Positions 45,001 to 58,212 of a DNA stretch of 64,000 nt are shown piece by piece (position 1 is the first letter of the stretch; each line of letters begins with the position of its first letter). This DNA is from Bactrocera neohumeralis. Its lineage: Eukaryota > Arthropoda > Insecta > Diptera > Tephritidae. A program made the position numbers and the translations under genes. The stretch lies in NCBI RefSeq assembly GCF_024586455.1, contig NC_065921.1:27897135-27961134 (forward strand), read 5' to 3'. The notes beneath the pieces were generated by a model that worked only from the letters and a program-made list of their open reading frames with translations, had not been told where the DNA came from and did no database searches.

Positions 45001-45059
45001 ATATATGTATGTATATGTATATGTTTTTAGGCTTTATGAGACTTAAACTTAAACCTATC

Positions 45060-46345
45060 GTTTTCAAATTTTATAAGCATACTTCTATTCAAAAATGACT
45101 CGACGAGTTTTAAAATGAACAAATTCTAAAGCCCAGGGAAAGAGTAACAGCTAATTTTTCCAGGTGACAGGTGTGTAAAAATATTGGGACAGCGCTGAAA
45201 TTTGGTAGACGTGTTTCTTTTCACAATTGGCTCGAAGAGTAAAGAGAAAAGAGTAACTTGGGTTGATAATTTTAAATATTTAATGTATAATGGATTACTA
45301 ATTTTATAAGTTGAATAGAGGCATACTACCGACAACTACCAGGTTACAAGTTTATATTTTTGTGGACTTACTATCTTTCCACTTTGAGTTACACCGCTGA
45401 AGTATTTATATATGTATATATTTATATTTGTTTCTTTACACGAATGCTTCGACAAATTTCAAAATAAGGAGTATAGGTATGTAGTAAGTAAGATATCAGC
45501 ATCCCATATAACAGTTTTTAGAGACTTAGTACGTCTCAGCATTGAGTTACACCACTGAAACTCGGTATATTTGCTTCTTTTCACAAATGCTTCGACCAAT
45601 TTCAAGGAAAAGTTAATAAGATGAATGCTACATGCATCTACCATGGACAAGTTTTAAGGACTTGGTTTATTTCCAAATTACGTTACACCGCTGAAACTCG
45701 GTTATTTGCTTCTTTTCAGAAATGCCTCGACGAATTCCAAAATAAGCTGTATAAATTAAAAACTGCATCAACCTCCTTGAAAACAGTTTTTTTGGTCTTA
45801 GTATGCTTTAAAATTAAGTTACACCGCTGAAACTCGGTATATTTGCTACTTTTCACGAATGCCTCGACAAATTTCAAAATAATCAGTATAGAGTAAAAAG
45901 TGTTTCATCCCACAATATGTATGTATATTCGTTTTTTGGACTTAGTATGTTTCAAAATTAAGCTACTTTGCTGAAATTCGGTATATAGACCTATTGGCAT
46001 AAATGTCTCGACAAATTTCGATATGAACAACATCGGATAAAAACTAAGTGCAGCTACCATATAACGGTTTACTATATTAAGCGATTAGTAGGTTAAAAAA
46101 TTAAGCTACATTTCTGAAATTCGGTATATCTGCTTATTTTCACGAATGGCTCGAGCAATTTTCATGAATTCATGATCACCAACGCAAGAGAAATAATATC
46201 AATTCCGATATAACGGTTTTGGGTTCTTTGATTACAAAGCTAAGGTGTTGAAATTTGTTATATAAGCTTTTAGTTACAAATGACTCGACAAGTTACGAAA
46301 TAAGCCGCATTAGTTGACTTATAACACGTATAACGGTTTATATAC
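45060..46345. repeat. ~140-bp tandem satellite, eight or more degenerate units
   Basis: The block ACACCGCTGAAACTCGGTAT with TTGCTTCTTTTCACAAATGC recurs near 45390, 45552, 45689, 45822, 45965, 46111 and 46249, about 133-162 bp apart. Each unit also carries CTCGACAAATTTCAAAATAA and a GGACTTAGTA block. Degeneracy rises toward both ends. Confidence 0.88.
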
Positions 46346-47519
46346 ATACATATGTATGTATATCATAGAGCGGTACGTAAATTGTCTATTTACAGTATTT
46401 AGACTTAGCAGTAATTATTGTTATTATTTATAATTATTTGTTTAGCCAACTCAAAACTGTTCATTAGTCACTTAAAAATTCCGAGAAGCGTCAAAAGTTT
46501 CGCGCAAAATGATATTTTCGGGAAATTAGCTACAACAACAACTTAAGGAAAACCCCAACGAAAATAGTATTTAAGAGCGCTGAGAATGTCGGCGCTTTGT
46601 TGCTTAATTGCAAATGAAATTTATCATTAAGACGAGGTACAGCAATACCCGAAACCGAAAATATAAATTACACAATAGCAACAACAACAACGAGCAGCTC
46701 GAAACAACAATTCCTTCAATCTTAAATCTCATTAAGTTGGCAGAATATTTTCGATTTCGAAACATGAAAAATTTTAATACCGAAAAATTCCAACAATTAA
46801 ACCGTGACTTTAATGCATGTTTACAGCTTGGAAAAAAAACAACAACAACATAGTTAAGTCGAAAAGCAACAAATACATGCAAACATTTGCCACTAAGCTG
46901 CCGAAGCATTGCATATATGTATGTATGAATACATGTGTGTGTACGGCCAAGCAACGTATTCAGCCAACAACAACAAAAGCAACAACAACAACAGTATATT
47001 GCTGGAAATACGGCAAAAAATAGATTTACAAAACCGAAACATCATCAGCCATTACACCAACAAAGCATTGAAAAATCTATACAACAACAACACAAAACGC
47101 CACAACAACCACACGGCGTGCCAACAAAAAAGACCTTGCTTTCGATTTCATTCCATAAAACGCTCAATCGCCATATTATAGCCGTGTTGTGGACTGGTAA
47201 GCAAAGAAGACGTAAAAAGGCAAAGCAGACAAAGACGGAGAAGAAGCGGTGGAAGAAGGGGCGGTGGCTAGAAGGCGAAGTAAAAGAAGTACACACAGCA
47301 ACAATGGCAAAGCAGCTAAACAAGACTAAATTGGTAATAATAATAAATTAATGTTAATACAAATACAATAACAACAAAAACATCGCACGGCCTTAAATAC
47401 AACAACAACACATGAGTGGTATTTGTAATTAAAGTGGCTTGTTTTAGGAGGGTGACAAGCGGGCGCATGCGCAGAAGTCCTGCTTGTACTTGAGACATAC
47501 ATACATACATAGTTTGTAA
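46346..47519. other. Non-coding DNA rich in AAC repeats
   Basis: AACAACAAC tracts are frequent (about 46677, 46838, 46967-47000). The 138-codon plus-strand ORF at 46935-47351 is built on CAA-encoded Gln runs and Lys/Arg-rich codons. Without a domain or splice signals it is not called a gene. Confidence 0.45.
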
Positions 47520-48250
47520 AGGTAACAACAACAACAATAACAAAAAAGGAAAAAAATAATAAAAACACCAATAATAAGAATACTAGCAATAATAACAACA
47601 ACGATAATAATAACAGCAACAACAAGAACAACAAAGCAATAACAACAAGAACTATAATGCCTGCAACGACAACACCAACAATGATAAAAATAGAAGAATA
47701 TTATTATTGTAATTACAACAACAAGAACAATAAAATAACAGCAATAATACTAGCAACAACAGGAACAACAATGAAGTAATAGCCATAAAAACAACAACAA
47801 CAACATAAACAACGATACCAGCAACAACAACAAAAAGTAACAACAATAAAAACAAAAATAGGTGATGAAATAATAACAACAACAATATTAGCAGCATTAA
47901 TAACAAATCAACAACAACAACGATAATAATAAAAATAACAAAAATAATAAAACAATAACAACAACAAGAAGAATTAAGCACCAACAACAACCAATAATGC
48001 CAACAACAATAATAGCAAAAATATCAACAACAAAAATGTAAAATGTTAATAACGACAATAATTTAATTATTATTACAATAACAACAACAATAATACCAGT
48101 CATAACAAAAAAGCAACACCAACAACAACAATAATACTAGCAACAAAAACGATATTACTTATAATACCAGCAACCAAAGCAACACATTACGATATTAAAA
48201 CCAACAACTATCAAAATAACAACAACAACCGAGGCAACAACAACAATAAA
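47520..48250. repeat. 730-bp AAC/AAT trinucleotide-rich tract
   Basis: Imperfect AAC, AAT and ACA triplets fill nearly the whole interval with no G-rich strand switch. Long minus-strand ORFs of Leu, Val and Ile arise only from the repeat. Confidence 0.9.
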
Positions 48251-49975
48251 CTGAACGAGAGGTGCTTCGAAGGCAATACATTTAAAGTCGTAAATAAAAT
48301 CAATTTTTAACTCACTCATTTACATGTATGTATGTACATATGAATGTGTGTGGTTGTCTCATCGTGCATATGCGCATATGTGTGTGTGTGTGTGGCTTAA
48401 AAGTGAACAGAAGTGGAACAGAAATAGAAAACTGGCTTCAGTCTTGTATCTAACGGATATCATCTACCATAAGCCAATGGCATATATGTACATACGTATG
48501 TACACATATACCAAAATATATGTACACATTTACATACACACACATGTAAGTATATATGTTTATGCACATACATCGTTTGTCGGTTTGTGTGCTTTCTTGC
48601 TAACAAATCAGTGACTCTAGAGCAGTCAAACGCTGCAAACTGGCCAACACAACAGCTGGAGCTACAGAGCGACGGACAGACAGACCAAAAGTCGACAGAA
48701 CAAATGGACGGACGATTGGACAGAAAGCGGCGCAGAGATAAGAAGACAGCGAGCCAAGCGCTTGTTCGACGCAATGCAATTGCGCAGACCAAAGCGAAGT
48801 GATATAAAAAATATACATATTTACATGTATGTATGTATGTATAGTATACATACTTATATTAGCAAAAGCTTCGCGCTCCGCAGACACTTGTGAGCCACTT
48901 CTGAAAGGTGCTCGCTGGCTGTCGATAAACAAGTACAATAATGCGAAAGACTACATAGATTAATAGCAACAACAATCACAACAACAAGCAACACTTAAAA
49001 AAAAGAAACAAAATAACAGCAACAACAAGAACAATGCAAGCAAACCATTAAAAATGGAATTTCAATCGCCGAACAAACACACAGATACATACAGACATAT
49101 CTATATAAACATATATAAATATAAGTATATATATATATATTTTACTTATATATAAATACATACATATATGTATGGATATACATATTCTTGAAACCGGCAT
49201 TCCGGTGTGCGGGGTTCTATTGCTAAACTCGCCCGAACTCCAGTTGTAGGTTGGCCGAATCGCCTTTCGTTCACGCATTGCTAATGCCAAACATTCTGCA
49301 TACTTTGCTGCTGTTGTTGCTATTCTTATTTGTTTTCGTTTTTAACTGAGCACTTCATGTGCGCATGCGCACTTGCTTTTTTATACGTTTGCCTTTTGGG
49401 TGCAAACAAAATTTGCGAAATATTTTTATAATAAAAAATGAGGCGCTGTGTGTGTGTGTGTCTTTCCCAAAGAAAAAATTAAAATTCTTTGTATCTTTAT
49501 ATATTTTATATACTATTTATTATATTTTTAATTTGAATATGTTTTTTTTTTAGTTATTGCTCTAAATACTTTCGGTTTCTGCGCTTATTTGTTGGGTGCT
49601 AAGCGGATTGCTTGCGTATTCTGACATATTCTATTTGTTGATTAATTAATTTTTCAAGCTTTTTTTAGTTTCACTTTCATTGTGTGGAATATTTTCAATG
49701 GTTAATCCTATTATTCTAGCATTTTAACGACCAGTTTATATATTTTTGATCTATTGCATGTTGTTACGCTGTGTATCGTTTCTTTTTCAGATTATGTTTT
49801 GAATATGAGGGTAAAATATTTTTTTTGGAATTCGCTTCGAAGTTAAACATTTTGATAAGTTTCTTAACCATGGATTAAGAAGTAAGTTTCATGGACTAAG
49901 AAACTTAGCCAAAAGGTACTGACGTTGATGAATCACTTGTTAAGCATAACACTGTTGTCTTCCAACATTATAAAT
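48251..49975. other. Non-coding DNA with several microsatellites
   Basis: TATG/CATA tracts near 48325, 48490-48560 and 48826-48843, GTGTGTGTG near 48380 and 49450, AACAACAA near 48967 and 49020, ATATATAT near 49130. No convincing gene; the ORFs of about 110 codons at 48460-48938 are antisense to each other and lack domains. Confidence 0.5.
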
Positions 49976-49977
49976 GT

Positions 49978-50660
49978 GGGTGATCCTTTTAGAGATTCCC
50001 TACTTTTTTTTTAGAGAAAAAACTCAGAAAATTAAAACTTAATGGGGAATGCTTACTATCTTTCGAAAGAACATGCTTTTGCGTTCAATTCTTGAAGATT
50101 ATTGCTTTTAAATATTGGCCGCGTCGGCGTCTCAGCTGGTTCATCCGTTGAGTACAATTTTCGATGACTCGTTCGAGCATTTCGACTGGTAAGTGGCGAA
50201 TGACACGGCCGATGCTTTGCTTCAAGGCCTGAATCGAAACGGGATGGTCCGCACACACTTTAGGCTTTCCCTATTCCTACAGGAAAGAGTTTAATGCAGT
50301 TAACCGGCAGATAACGTGAAATTATCTGCTCACTGAAGTGTTCGCTCATTGAATCCATTGATTGATGCGATGTGCGGGAAGTGGCGCTGTCTTGTTGAAA
50401 CCAATAATGAATACTGGGTCCCAAGATGAGTAATGGTGTTGCGCATAGTACCCCAGTGGACCGATTATGTTGACCATTTTTCACAGAACGTGAATTTTCG
50501 TAATAAAGTTGAACGATTTGTGTACGTTATTCAGGTGTAAGTGTTTCCATGATAAAATGCCAAACAATAATGAACAAAAATAACATGACAGCTCGATACG
50601 ACTCACTCCGATATGTCAGAAAAAAGGCTATTGAAAAAAGTACCTTCATTTGGATCACCC
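49978..50660 (-). mobile_element. Internally deleted DD41D-type mariner-family remnant (~0.68 kb)
   Basis: The ends match as GGGTGATCC and GGATCACCC. On the minus strand YWFQQDSATSRTSHQSM (about 50400-50350) and SEQIISRYLPVN are recognisable as the second-Asp block of the same type of transposase as 5514-6599. The SCDLTPLDYFLWG block is deleted. Frameshifts are present. Confidence 0.75.
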
Positions 50661-52900
50661 GTTATTTTGAAGAACAATGCATGGATTAAAAAACTATTAT
50701 AATTGTGAAATTCTCGTTTCGAGCTCTGAGATAAAAGCTGAATGAGTAGCCTTCGAAGTAGTTGTTTTTTTGTTAATCAGCAAAGATCCTCAATAGAGTC
50801 TCAACAAAGTTTTCTTTGTCACTCTTATAAATTTGGTTTAAGAATTGATACTTCCTCTAGACCATCAAAAAAATAGTCGATACTAATTCGCATTTATCTA
50901 TTACATCTTATCTTAAGCTGAGCACATGAGCATGGAAATTGAAATAAGCACTATTTATTAGATTAACTTTGCTCTCTCCACTCTTTTGACATTGTCTGGA
51001 GTTGTGGTAAAAAATATAAACAGCTCGAGAAAAACGTCCTTTTTATAATGTTTTCAATGAAAATTGGTAGAAAAAACATTACGGTTGCTCATAAAAGGCA
51101 TTTTTACTCATACGTCATTTTTTATTCAAAAACATGTCAACGCATTATTTTTAAAACTGCAACATAAATATCACAAGATTTATTGTCTATTATATTCCGT
51201 CCAGAATTTGATAAACGGCGGTGATGTCAGTCAGCTTTATTTTATTCATCAATAGATGAAAATTGACCATTTTTAACAATGTTGCCAACGAAAATCTCAC
51301 AAGGTCCATGCTAAAATTTTAGAGTTATTTTTGTGATCGTCATCAAAAATGGAGTTAGCATCCGAGGTTGTTGTTAATCCTTTTCGAAAAATGCAATTAA
51401 TCTGGTTTAACGCATAACTACATCTGTCAATGTTAAGGATAAAATTAAGAATGTATGGTTACAACCCCACCTTTTTTATTCTTCTATATAATTCTTACAA
51501 ATTTTCCTATATAAGCTATATGTGGCTAAGGAATAGTTTGATCCGATTGTATCCAGTTTTATATGACGATAATGATATATGTATTACCAGAAATAAAACC
51601 TCCTTGAATTTTCTTAAGAAATCTCACACACGCTACTAACTAGAAATTCGGAAAAGCATTACCCTGATTTCGTCGATTTTAAGCAGGGGGTTGCACTATT
51701 ATTAGAAAAACATTGTTGTTAATTTCCTTTATATTTATTTCTTGCATATTCACCGACAGTTGCGGTATAAAGTGAACGGAAGTCGAAAATACTTATTTTA
51801 GGTATATGAAAACTGATGGAAAAACAGCGTTTGTTCGGTGGGCCTGGTGCCACCGAAACATACTACTTCTTGCTAAAGCACTCTATACTCTATAGCAATA
51901 TTTGGGACAGTATTAAAATCGTTCCTACGGAATCAAGAGAATCTAAAACTTTTCCAAGTTAATCGCCGATAATCGTGTTGGATATACTTGTATGTACTAT
52001 ATGTACATACATATATTACAATGATAAAAAGTGTTTCCTTTGCAATCAAAGAAAATAATTTTCAATTTCCGTTCTAAAAATATTGATTATTAACAAAGTA
52101 CAAGAAACTATTATTAATTTATGTTTTATACAGCAAAGTATTTATAAAACAAGTTTCTGGAAAATTGCATTACATAGCACATAGTAACTATGTTCGGTCT
52201 GTAAAGGTCTTGCATATGATGTATAGAGTGGCCATTGAGCAATAATTTAAGCAAATAGTTTCTGCTCGGTAATTATTGTAAATCAATTATTGAAATTAAT
52301 TACAAAATATTGTTGGCAATAAATAGTCGTATGCAAAATTTCAATACAACATATAGTTAATAAAGGAATTCATACTTAAATGCATACTTATTTACTTGCA
52401 TAAATATAATATGTATGTATGTAAATAAGATTTATTTATATTTGTAAAAATATGTAATTTTTATTCATTTTACAAATGTTTTGTGGAAACAAATTGCAAT
52501 TATCTGCATTTTGCACTCACATTTGACTTGCATATGTACAAGAGTTATATAGTTATACATCTATATATATACATACAGATATAACACCTTCCGCACGATT
52601 TTGAAATCTAAATCGTGAAATTAAAGCCATGAGTGCCATTAAATAATTTCAAAATTACTTTCGGTTCTACCGTGATTGACATTCTGACTGACAGCTCTGA
52701 TTGCGTCAGGTTTCGACTCACTCAACGGTCAATGAGTGATATGGAAATGTCAAATTTTTCGCTATGTGATGGCTTAATTGTTTAAATTTCGTATAAATTT
52801 ATAATACACTTACATAATTTGGATACTTGCTTACTATTCAGAAAATTTATGCTAACATGACTAAAACAATATAGTTTTTTAAATCTTAGTAAAAAATTTT
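50661..52900. other. Non-coding DNA, no gene seen
   Basis: AT-rich. Near 51212-51245 the words GGCGGTGATGTCAG and AGCTTTATTTTATTCATCAA resemble 43560-43600 of the RTE-like copy, a possible tiny remnant. ORFs at 51064 and 51430 have no domain. Confidence 0.45.
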
Positions 52901-52904
52901 TGTA

Positions 52905-52985
52905 AATAAAGCTGTTCGGCTGTATAGCCTAACTCGGCTGTAATCGCGTAAGCGGTGCCGACGCCAGTAAAGAAGTAATAAAGCT
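52905..52985 (+). repeat. RTE-like 3' tail only
   Basis: CTCGGCTGTAATCGCGTAAG followed by CGGTGCCGACGCCAGTAAAG matches the tail at 20412-20445. It is an extreme 5' truncation. Confidence 0.75.
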
Positions 52986-53119
52986 GTTCACCACTCACTC
53001 CGTTTAACAGTTTTATTTATTTTTTTTCTTATTATCAGACAAAAAAACTAAATCATAAATGTATTGTCACAAATAGTAGTACTAGCCTTGACCAGGGTCA
53101 CGAATTTGTATGACACAAA

Positions 53120-54110
53120 AATTTCGAATTAAAAATAAAATTTTAAATTTTTAACTCTGATTTTAGGATTAATTTTAAATCCCAGACAACTAAAACTATG
53201 AACTGAAAATTTAATTTAAAAATTTTAAATTAATTGAATTAAACAAATTTTAAAATAAAAAAAAAATTATTAAAGTTTTAAATTAATTTAATTAATAATT
53301 AATTATTTGTGGAAATTAAGATATTTTAAACCAAGTTTAATTAATAATTAAGTAGAATTGAGCAAATAAAACTACAAACTGAAAATTTAATTTAAAAATT
53401 TTTTAATTAATTTATTTAAAAAATTAAAAATTAAAAAAAATAATTAATAAATTAAATTAATTTAATTAATAATTAATTATTTGTGAAAACTAATACGTTT
53501 TAAACTAATTTTAATTAATAATTAACAAGAATTTAACAACTAAAAATACTTAATTTAAAAAGTTTTAATTAGTTTTATTAAATTTAGAAAATCAAATAAA
53601 AAACTAAATTTAAATTAATATAATTATAATTAATTATTTGTGAAAATTAATATATTTTAAACTAATTTTAGTTAATAATTAAGTATATGTAATTGAACAA
53701 CTAAATCTTCGGAATGAAAATTTAATTAAAAAATTTTAAAATCAAAAATTAAAAAAAAAATTTAAATTAATACAATTAATAATTAATTATTTGTGAAATT
53801 AATTAAAATATATTAATTTCACTTATAATTAATTATTAATTGTATTAATTTAAATTTTTTTTTTAAATTTTTGATAACTAATTTTAATTAATAATAAATC
53901 AAAAAACGTTAGTAAAATTAAAAAAAAAAATTAATTAATTTTAAATTTAAATTTTTTTATTTTAATTTATAACGAATTACTTTTATATTGGAATACAAAA
54001 AATTAAAATTAAATTACGTTTTAAAAATTAAACTTTTCACCTCGATTTTTTAATTAATTTAATTTAATAATTATTTTTTTTAATAAAATTTTTTTAATCC
54101 CAAAATCGCA
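53120..54110. repeat. ~1 kb of almost pure A/T
   Basis: Degenerate repetition of AATTAATTAATAATTAATTA, TTTGTGAAAATTAATA and TTAAACTAATTTTAATTAAT words; the TTTGTG(A/G)AA block recurs near 53308, 53481, 53636 and 53791, about 155-173 bp apart, suggesting a decayed tandem unit. Confidence 0.75.
53751..53868. repeat. Large near-perfect inverted repeat
   Basis: The left arm (about 53751-53804) and right arm (about 53815-53868) are nearly perfect reverse complements, over 50 bp each, with a loop of about 10 bases and a small mismatch (TTG against AAG). The sequence is A/T only apart from two or three bases, so it could extrude or reflect a fold-back event. Confidence 0.8.
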
Positions 54111-54289
54111 ACAAAAAAGTAGGAAAAATTTAAGTTACAAATCAAAAAATTTATTTTCAATTCCTTAATATGATCTTTGAAATTATAAATTTCAAAATCA
54201 TTCCTAATTGGTCGTTCACTGAGTAATTTCGTTTTTTTAATTCCCATCTTCGAAGGAATTTAAACACCATTTTTTTATTGTGTTAAACT

Positions 54290-54960
54290 TTTTATGAAAT
54301 TATATATTCTATGTACATTGTGGTCCAATATCTTTTGCATTCTTTCGGGAAAGAGTTTCATTCCCAGCTCATAAAATGTTTAATCCTTCCAGGCAAAAAA
54401 GTCCTCTTTGAAATTACACCAAATAGGCAACTTAACCTTTTTTTTGGTGACTCTCGGTCTTCGAAGTTGCTTGAGCTGGTTCATCTATTTTAAATCATGA
54501 TCTCTTGCGTTTTATATTCTTATAAACAACCCACTTTTCATCGCCAGTAGCAATACGCTTCAATAGTTATTCACTTCCCTGGTGCTTGATAAGTAAATTT
54601 CGTTCTCTTCGTTCGTTCTTTCTTTCAAAATTTCGTTCTGTAAGAACATGAGGAACTCATATGTCAAGCTTCGAAATTAATCCATGATTTTTCATGTGCT
54701 TCAGAAGGGTCGCGTTCGACAAAATTAATCTTTCAGCAATCACTCGGGTTCTTATCCGATGATTTACATCGACCAACGTCTTTATTTTAACCACATCGGC
54801 TTCAAGAGTTCTTCCAGGACGTGGTGTTTCCTCTAGAACAACATATTGCAAACAACTTTTGGCAATCCCGATCGGTCGACATGTCCTCTTTGCACTCATC
54901 ACATAATTATCGCCTTGCTTGAAGTGTATTTTTACTCTTTAGATAGTAAAACAGCGTAAT
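54290..54960 (-). pseudogene. Mariner transposase remnant (third type)
   Basis: On the minus strand the helix-turn-helix region is open from 54902 (LEETPRPGRTLEADVVKIKT, then VIAERLILSNATLLKHMKNH, GLISKLDI). After a stop, VPHVLTERN follows, then the first catalytic block TGDEKWVVYKN near 54530. Sequence equivalent to FYELL lies near 54380. The later DD blocks and the 3' end are missing. It is a 5'-half fragment with stops. Confidence 0.8.
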
Positions 54961-55089
54961 ATGCCGAAGATGCTATTTTCTATCTTCCATCTTCGATAGG
55001 TCACCAAACAAAAACTATTCCAAAAAATTTAACAACATTTTTTACAAAGAAGCCTTGCTAAATCATTTGTTGAAATGTATAACAGTAAA

Positions 55090-55435
55090 GCGGTTAAGCG
55101 ATGAGCTTGCTAGGGATTGCACCCTTTCCCCAATTTCATCTGATTGGAAGTCCTTTGCCAAAGCTGTATGGAGGAAAGCGAGGTTGAATCATATCATCAC
55201 TTCCTCCTCTACTGCCTGGCTATTACCAGACTGAGATTGATTCTTTATCGAATCTCGCGAAGTGGTTGGGATGGATATTAACCGCCTTCGTACATTTGTG
55301 GAAAGTTCAAAACGCTTCGTTGATTTATGAAGATCTGGACCCATTTTTAGGAGTTTATGGGTAACAAAAAGGACGAATGGATGTACAAGTGAGATTTATC
55401 GATTGCGGATCAACCTTTCGACCTAACCTAACCGA
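55090..55435 (+). pseudogene. Jockey-like retrotransposon 3' end with CCTAACCTAACC tail
   Basis: The C-terminal block resembles ESYHHFLLYCLAITRLRL (about 55185-55240), like the terminal Cys/His segment of the copies at 31540 and 61310. It ends in CGACCTAACCTAACCGATG near 55422-55440. Heavily decayed. Confidence 0.65.
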
Positions 55436-55439
55436 TGTA

Positions 55440-56184
55440 AAGTTGGCTGCGTAAAAATTCATTGAATTACTTATTAATTAAGATTTTCGGAAATAAGGAG
55501 CTAATATGTAATGCTCAGCATACGTTCGCGAAGCGTTCGGCTGAAATTGGCGTTTGGTGTTTTAATTGTTTTCATAATCTTGTTTTTGTAAAATTTTTTT
55601 TTTTTAACTTTTAAAGCATCGATCGCGCGATTGAGGTTGTACCATAAATTAGTTGAGCATTTTGTGTACGAACATTGTTAGATCGACACTCTATATTTAC
55701 ATACATACATATTTATATGAAGCACACATTGGCGGTCTCTAGTAGTCGGCCTAACAGTTAGCCCATCTACTCTTATTTTCAGTAGTGAAATTACAAAACC
55801 ATTTGAAAATTATAGAAAACTATTAGAGAGAGAGCAGCTGTTGATCGATAAACATGTACATATAAGGCAACTTGATTTGCGAGAGTCATGTGAGAGCTCT
55901 AGCACCACTTTTTAAACTCGTATTATTTTACTGTTTTACTTATATATATTTTTGTATGGTACATATATATTTGTGTGGTATATTCAATGTGTGTAATATG
56001 TTATATATATATTTTATGAGCTAAAATAAATTGCGGCGCATCAACACCGCGCTGTTGAGTATGATTTATGGCCTGCTCTGCTCAGTTAGTCTGTTAATCG
56101 GTCATTCAGTCACTCAATTGCTCACATAATTACTTTTACTTAAAAGCTTTCACATCGACAAACATGTATGAGATGGATGCGGGG
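55440..56184. other. Non-coding DNA, no gene seen
   Basis: Mixed AT-rich sequence with TATATATATTTTTGTATGGT near 55940. No element recognised. Confidence 0.5.
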
Positions 56185-57310
56185 TTTAGTAGTAAACAAA
56201 AAATTAAAAGAAATAAAAACCTAAAAAAAATTTAAAAAAGTTAAAAAAAAATGTTAAAAAAAAATTACAAATTAAAAAAGTAAAAAAATCTAAAAAAATT
56301 AAAAAAGATTAAAAAGAAATTAAGTAAAAAAAAAATGCAAATTAAAAAAGTAAAAACGTAAAAAATCTAAAAAAAAATTAAGAAAAATTAAAAAAGATTA
56401 GAAAGAAATTAAAAAATGTAAAAAAGAAATTTAAAAAAATTAGACAAAAATTTTAAAAATTAAAAAAAAAAATTTAATTAAAAAAAAATTAAAAAGATTT
56501 AAAAATTAAGAAATAAATAATTAAAAAAATTAATAAAAATTACAAAAAATTAAAAGAAATTAAAAAACGTAAAAAAAACTTAGACAAAATTTTAAAAATT
56601 AAAAAAAATATTAAGAAATTAAAAAAAATGTAAAAATTATGAAATAAATAAATAAATTTTTTTGTAATCTTATAGTCCTTAAATATGTAAGAAAAAGGTG
56701 TCCCGAGAGTTAAACTATAAAAAATGTAAGAAAGAAATTAGACAAAAATTTTAAAAAATAAAATTCAATAATTAGAAAAAATTTAAAAATCAAGAAATAA
56801 ATAAATACTTTTTTTGTAATCTTATAGTCCTTAAATATGTAAGAAAAATTTTGACTTTCTCATCGTTTGGTATGTGCTACCATATCCATTTACATATCTA
56901 TTCAAATAAAATTTTATAACCTATTATTTACTTTGGAAAAGCTTATATATAATCCTTATATATGTATACCTGGGTCCCGCTAGGTGTCCCGAGAGTTCAA
57001 CTATTAACAAGAATTGAATTTGTAGTCCGTTTTGCCCGTATACGAGATATAAATTCACTAAGCGATCGCAAAACAAAAAACCGGTAGATGGCGCTGGCGT
57101 CGAAATATTATCTAAACTATTATATATGGTTCGAAAAAATTTAAAAATATTTAAAAAAAAATTAAAAATTAAGAAATAAATAATAAAAAAGAAATAAAAA
57201 AAAAAATTAAAAAAAAAAATAAAAAATTAAAAAAAAATTAAGAAAATTTAAAAAAATTTAAAAAAAAATGTAAAAAAGAAATTAGACAAAAAATTTAAAA
57301 ATATTACCCA
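56185..57310. repeat. Poly(A)-rich AAAAAATTAAAAAA tract with local duplications
   Basis: Mostly A with regular TTAAAAAA words. A unit around AATCTTATAGTCCTTAAATA occurs near 56664 and again near 56819, about 155 bp apart, and GTGTCCCGAGAGTT occurs near 56699 and 56981. Between 56860 and 57120 the sequence is more complex. Confidence 0.75.
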
Positions 57311-57737
57311 AACTATTGTATATGGTTCGATATTCATATTTTTTGACTCACCTGCTTTTTTTTATTTACAAATGAAAATAGTGAGAATATCAGTAGATCT
57401 TCGCTTTTGTAAGACTCGTTAGTTCAGAACGGAAGCTAGACATGATCAAGGTTAAAATTGAAATCGACTGTACCGAATGAAAAAAAAGTTTAAGCCTAAA
57501 ATTGGTTAAAATTATTGGAATTATTGAATTTGTCTTAGATTTCGCAATGAAATTTTATGCTTCATATTTTTATAGATTATTTTAACCCTTTATTGACCAT
57601 CTGTGTTGTTTTGATGTTTGAAGGTTTAAATGTTTTTGAAAAGCAACCGTTAAGACAATTTTAATGGGGGTCGCCACAGACAAGTAAAATGGCCAGTCTA
57701 TGTCATAGGTATTTATAATTTTATAGATTATTTTAAC
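57311..57737. other. Non-coding DNA; extra copy of a TTAACCCTTTA end
   Basis: Near 57567-57595 the words ATAGATTATTTTAACCCTTT precede TTGACCATCTG. They match 57722-57740 at the left of the candidate element below, so the left end and its flank are duplicated about 147 bp apart. Confidence 0.45.
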
Positions 57738-58212
57738 CCTTTAACGACGACTTGTTTGGGTCGTTTTGACCTGAGTTTGAAAAATGTTGAAATATTTGGA
57801 TTTTCATACTCCTTAGAAGTTTAAAATGTTTTGGAAAAGTGTGCGGTAGACTATTTCAGGGGCAGTCTTTTCAGTTCAAAAAGTTTTCCTTACAGAGCCC
57901 TCAAAAATGGCCTGAGTTTTATTTACATTCTCAGAGTAAAAAAAGGAAACAAATTTCGCTTTCAGGCTTTATTAAACCTATATTTGAACGAATAGAAACT
58001 TTTATATTGACGTTCTCTCAGAAATCCTATCTTCGGAATCAAGTTTTTCGCGAGTGACGATGATTTCGTCTTGATATCTGAAATCAAATAAAAAATGCGT
58101 TTTTAAGCTACTTAAGATGTTCTAGTAAAAAGCTCTAAGCCCAAAAGAGTAATCGACTTTTTGAAAATCCTACACCGGCATAACCAGTTAAGTGTATCTA
58201 GTCAGTTATGGG
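57738..58212. mobile_element. Candidate piggyBac-like non-autonomous element
   Basis: A TTAA is followed by CCCTTTAACGACGAC, and about 475 bp on the sequence GTCAGTTATGGGTTAA gives, reversed, TTAA then CCCATAACTGAC. TTAA flanks and CCC starts are piggyBac hallmarks. Near the left end GGGTCGTTTTGACC forms a small palindrome. The inverted match is short and imperfect, so this is tentative. Confidence 0.3.

Noticed and set aside
46935..47351. 138-codon Gln- and Lys-rich ORF
   Set aside because: Follows CAA repeats and lacks a domain; the surrounding kilobases show the same triplets without frames.
47326..48103. Leu/Val-rich ORFs on the minus strand that look like membrane proteins
   Set aside because: They are translations of AAC/AAT triplet repeats read as GTT/ATT and TTG/TTA.
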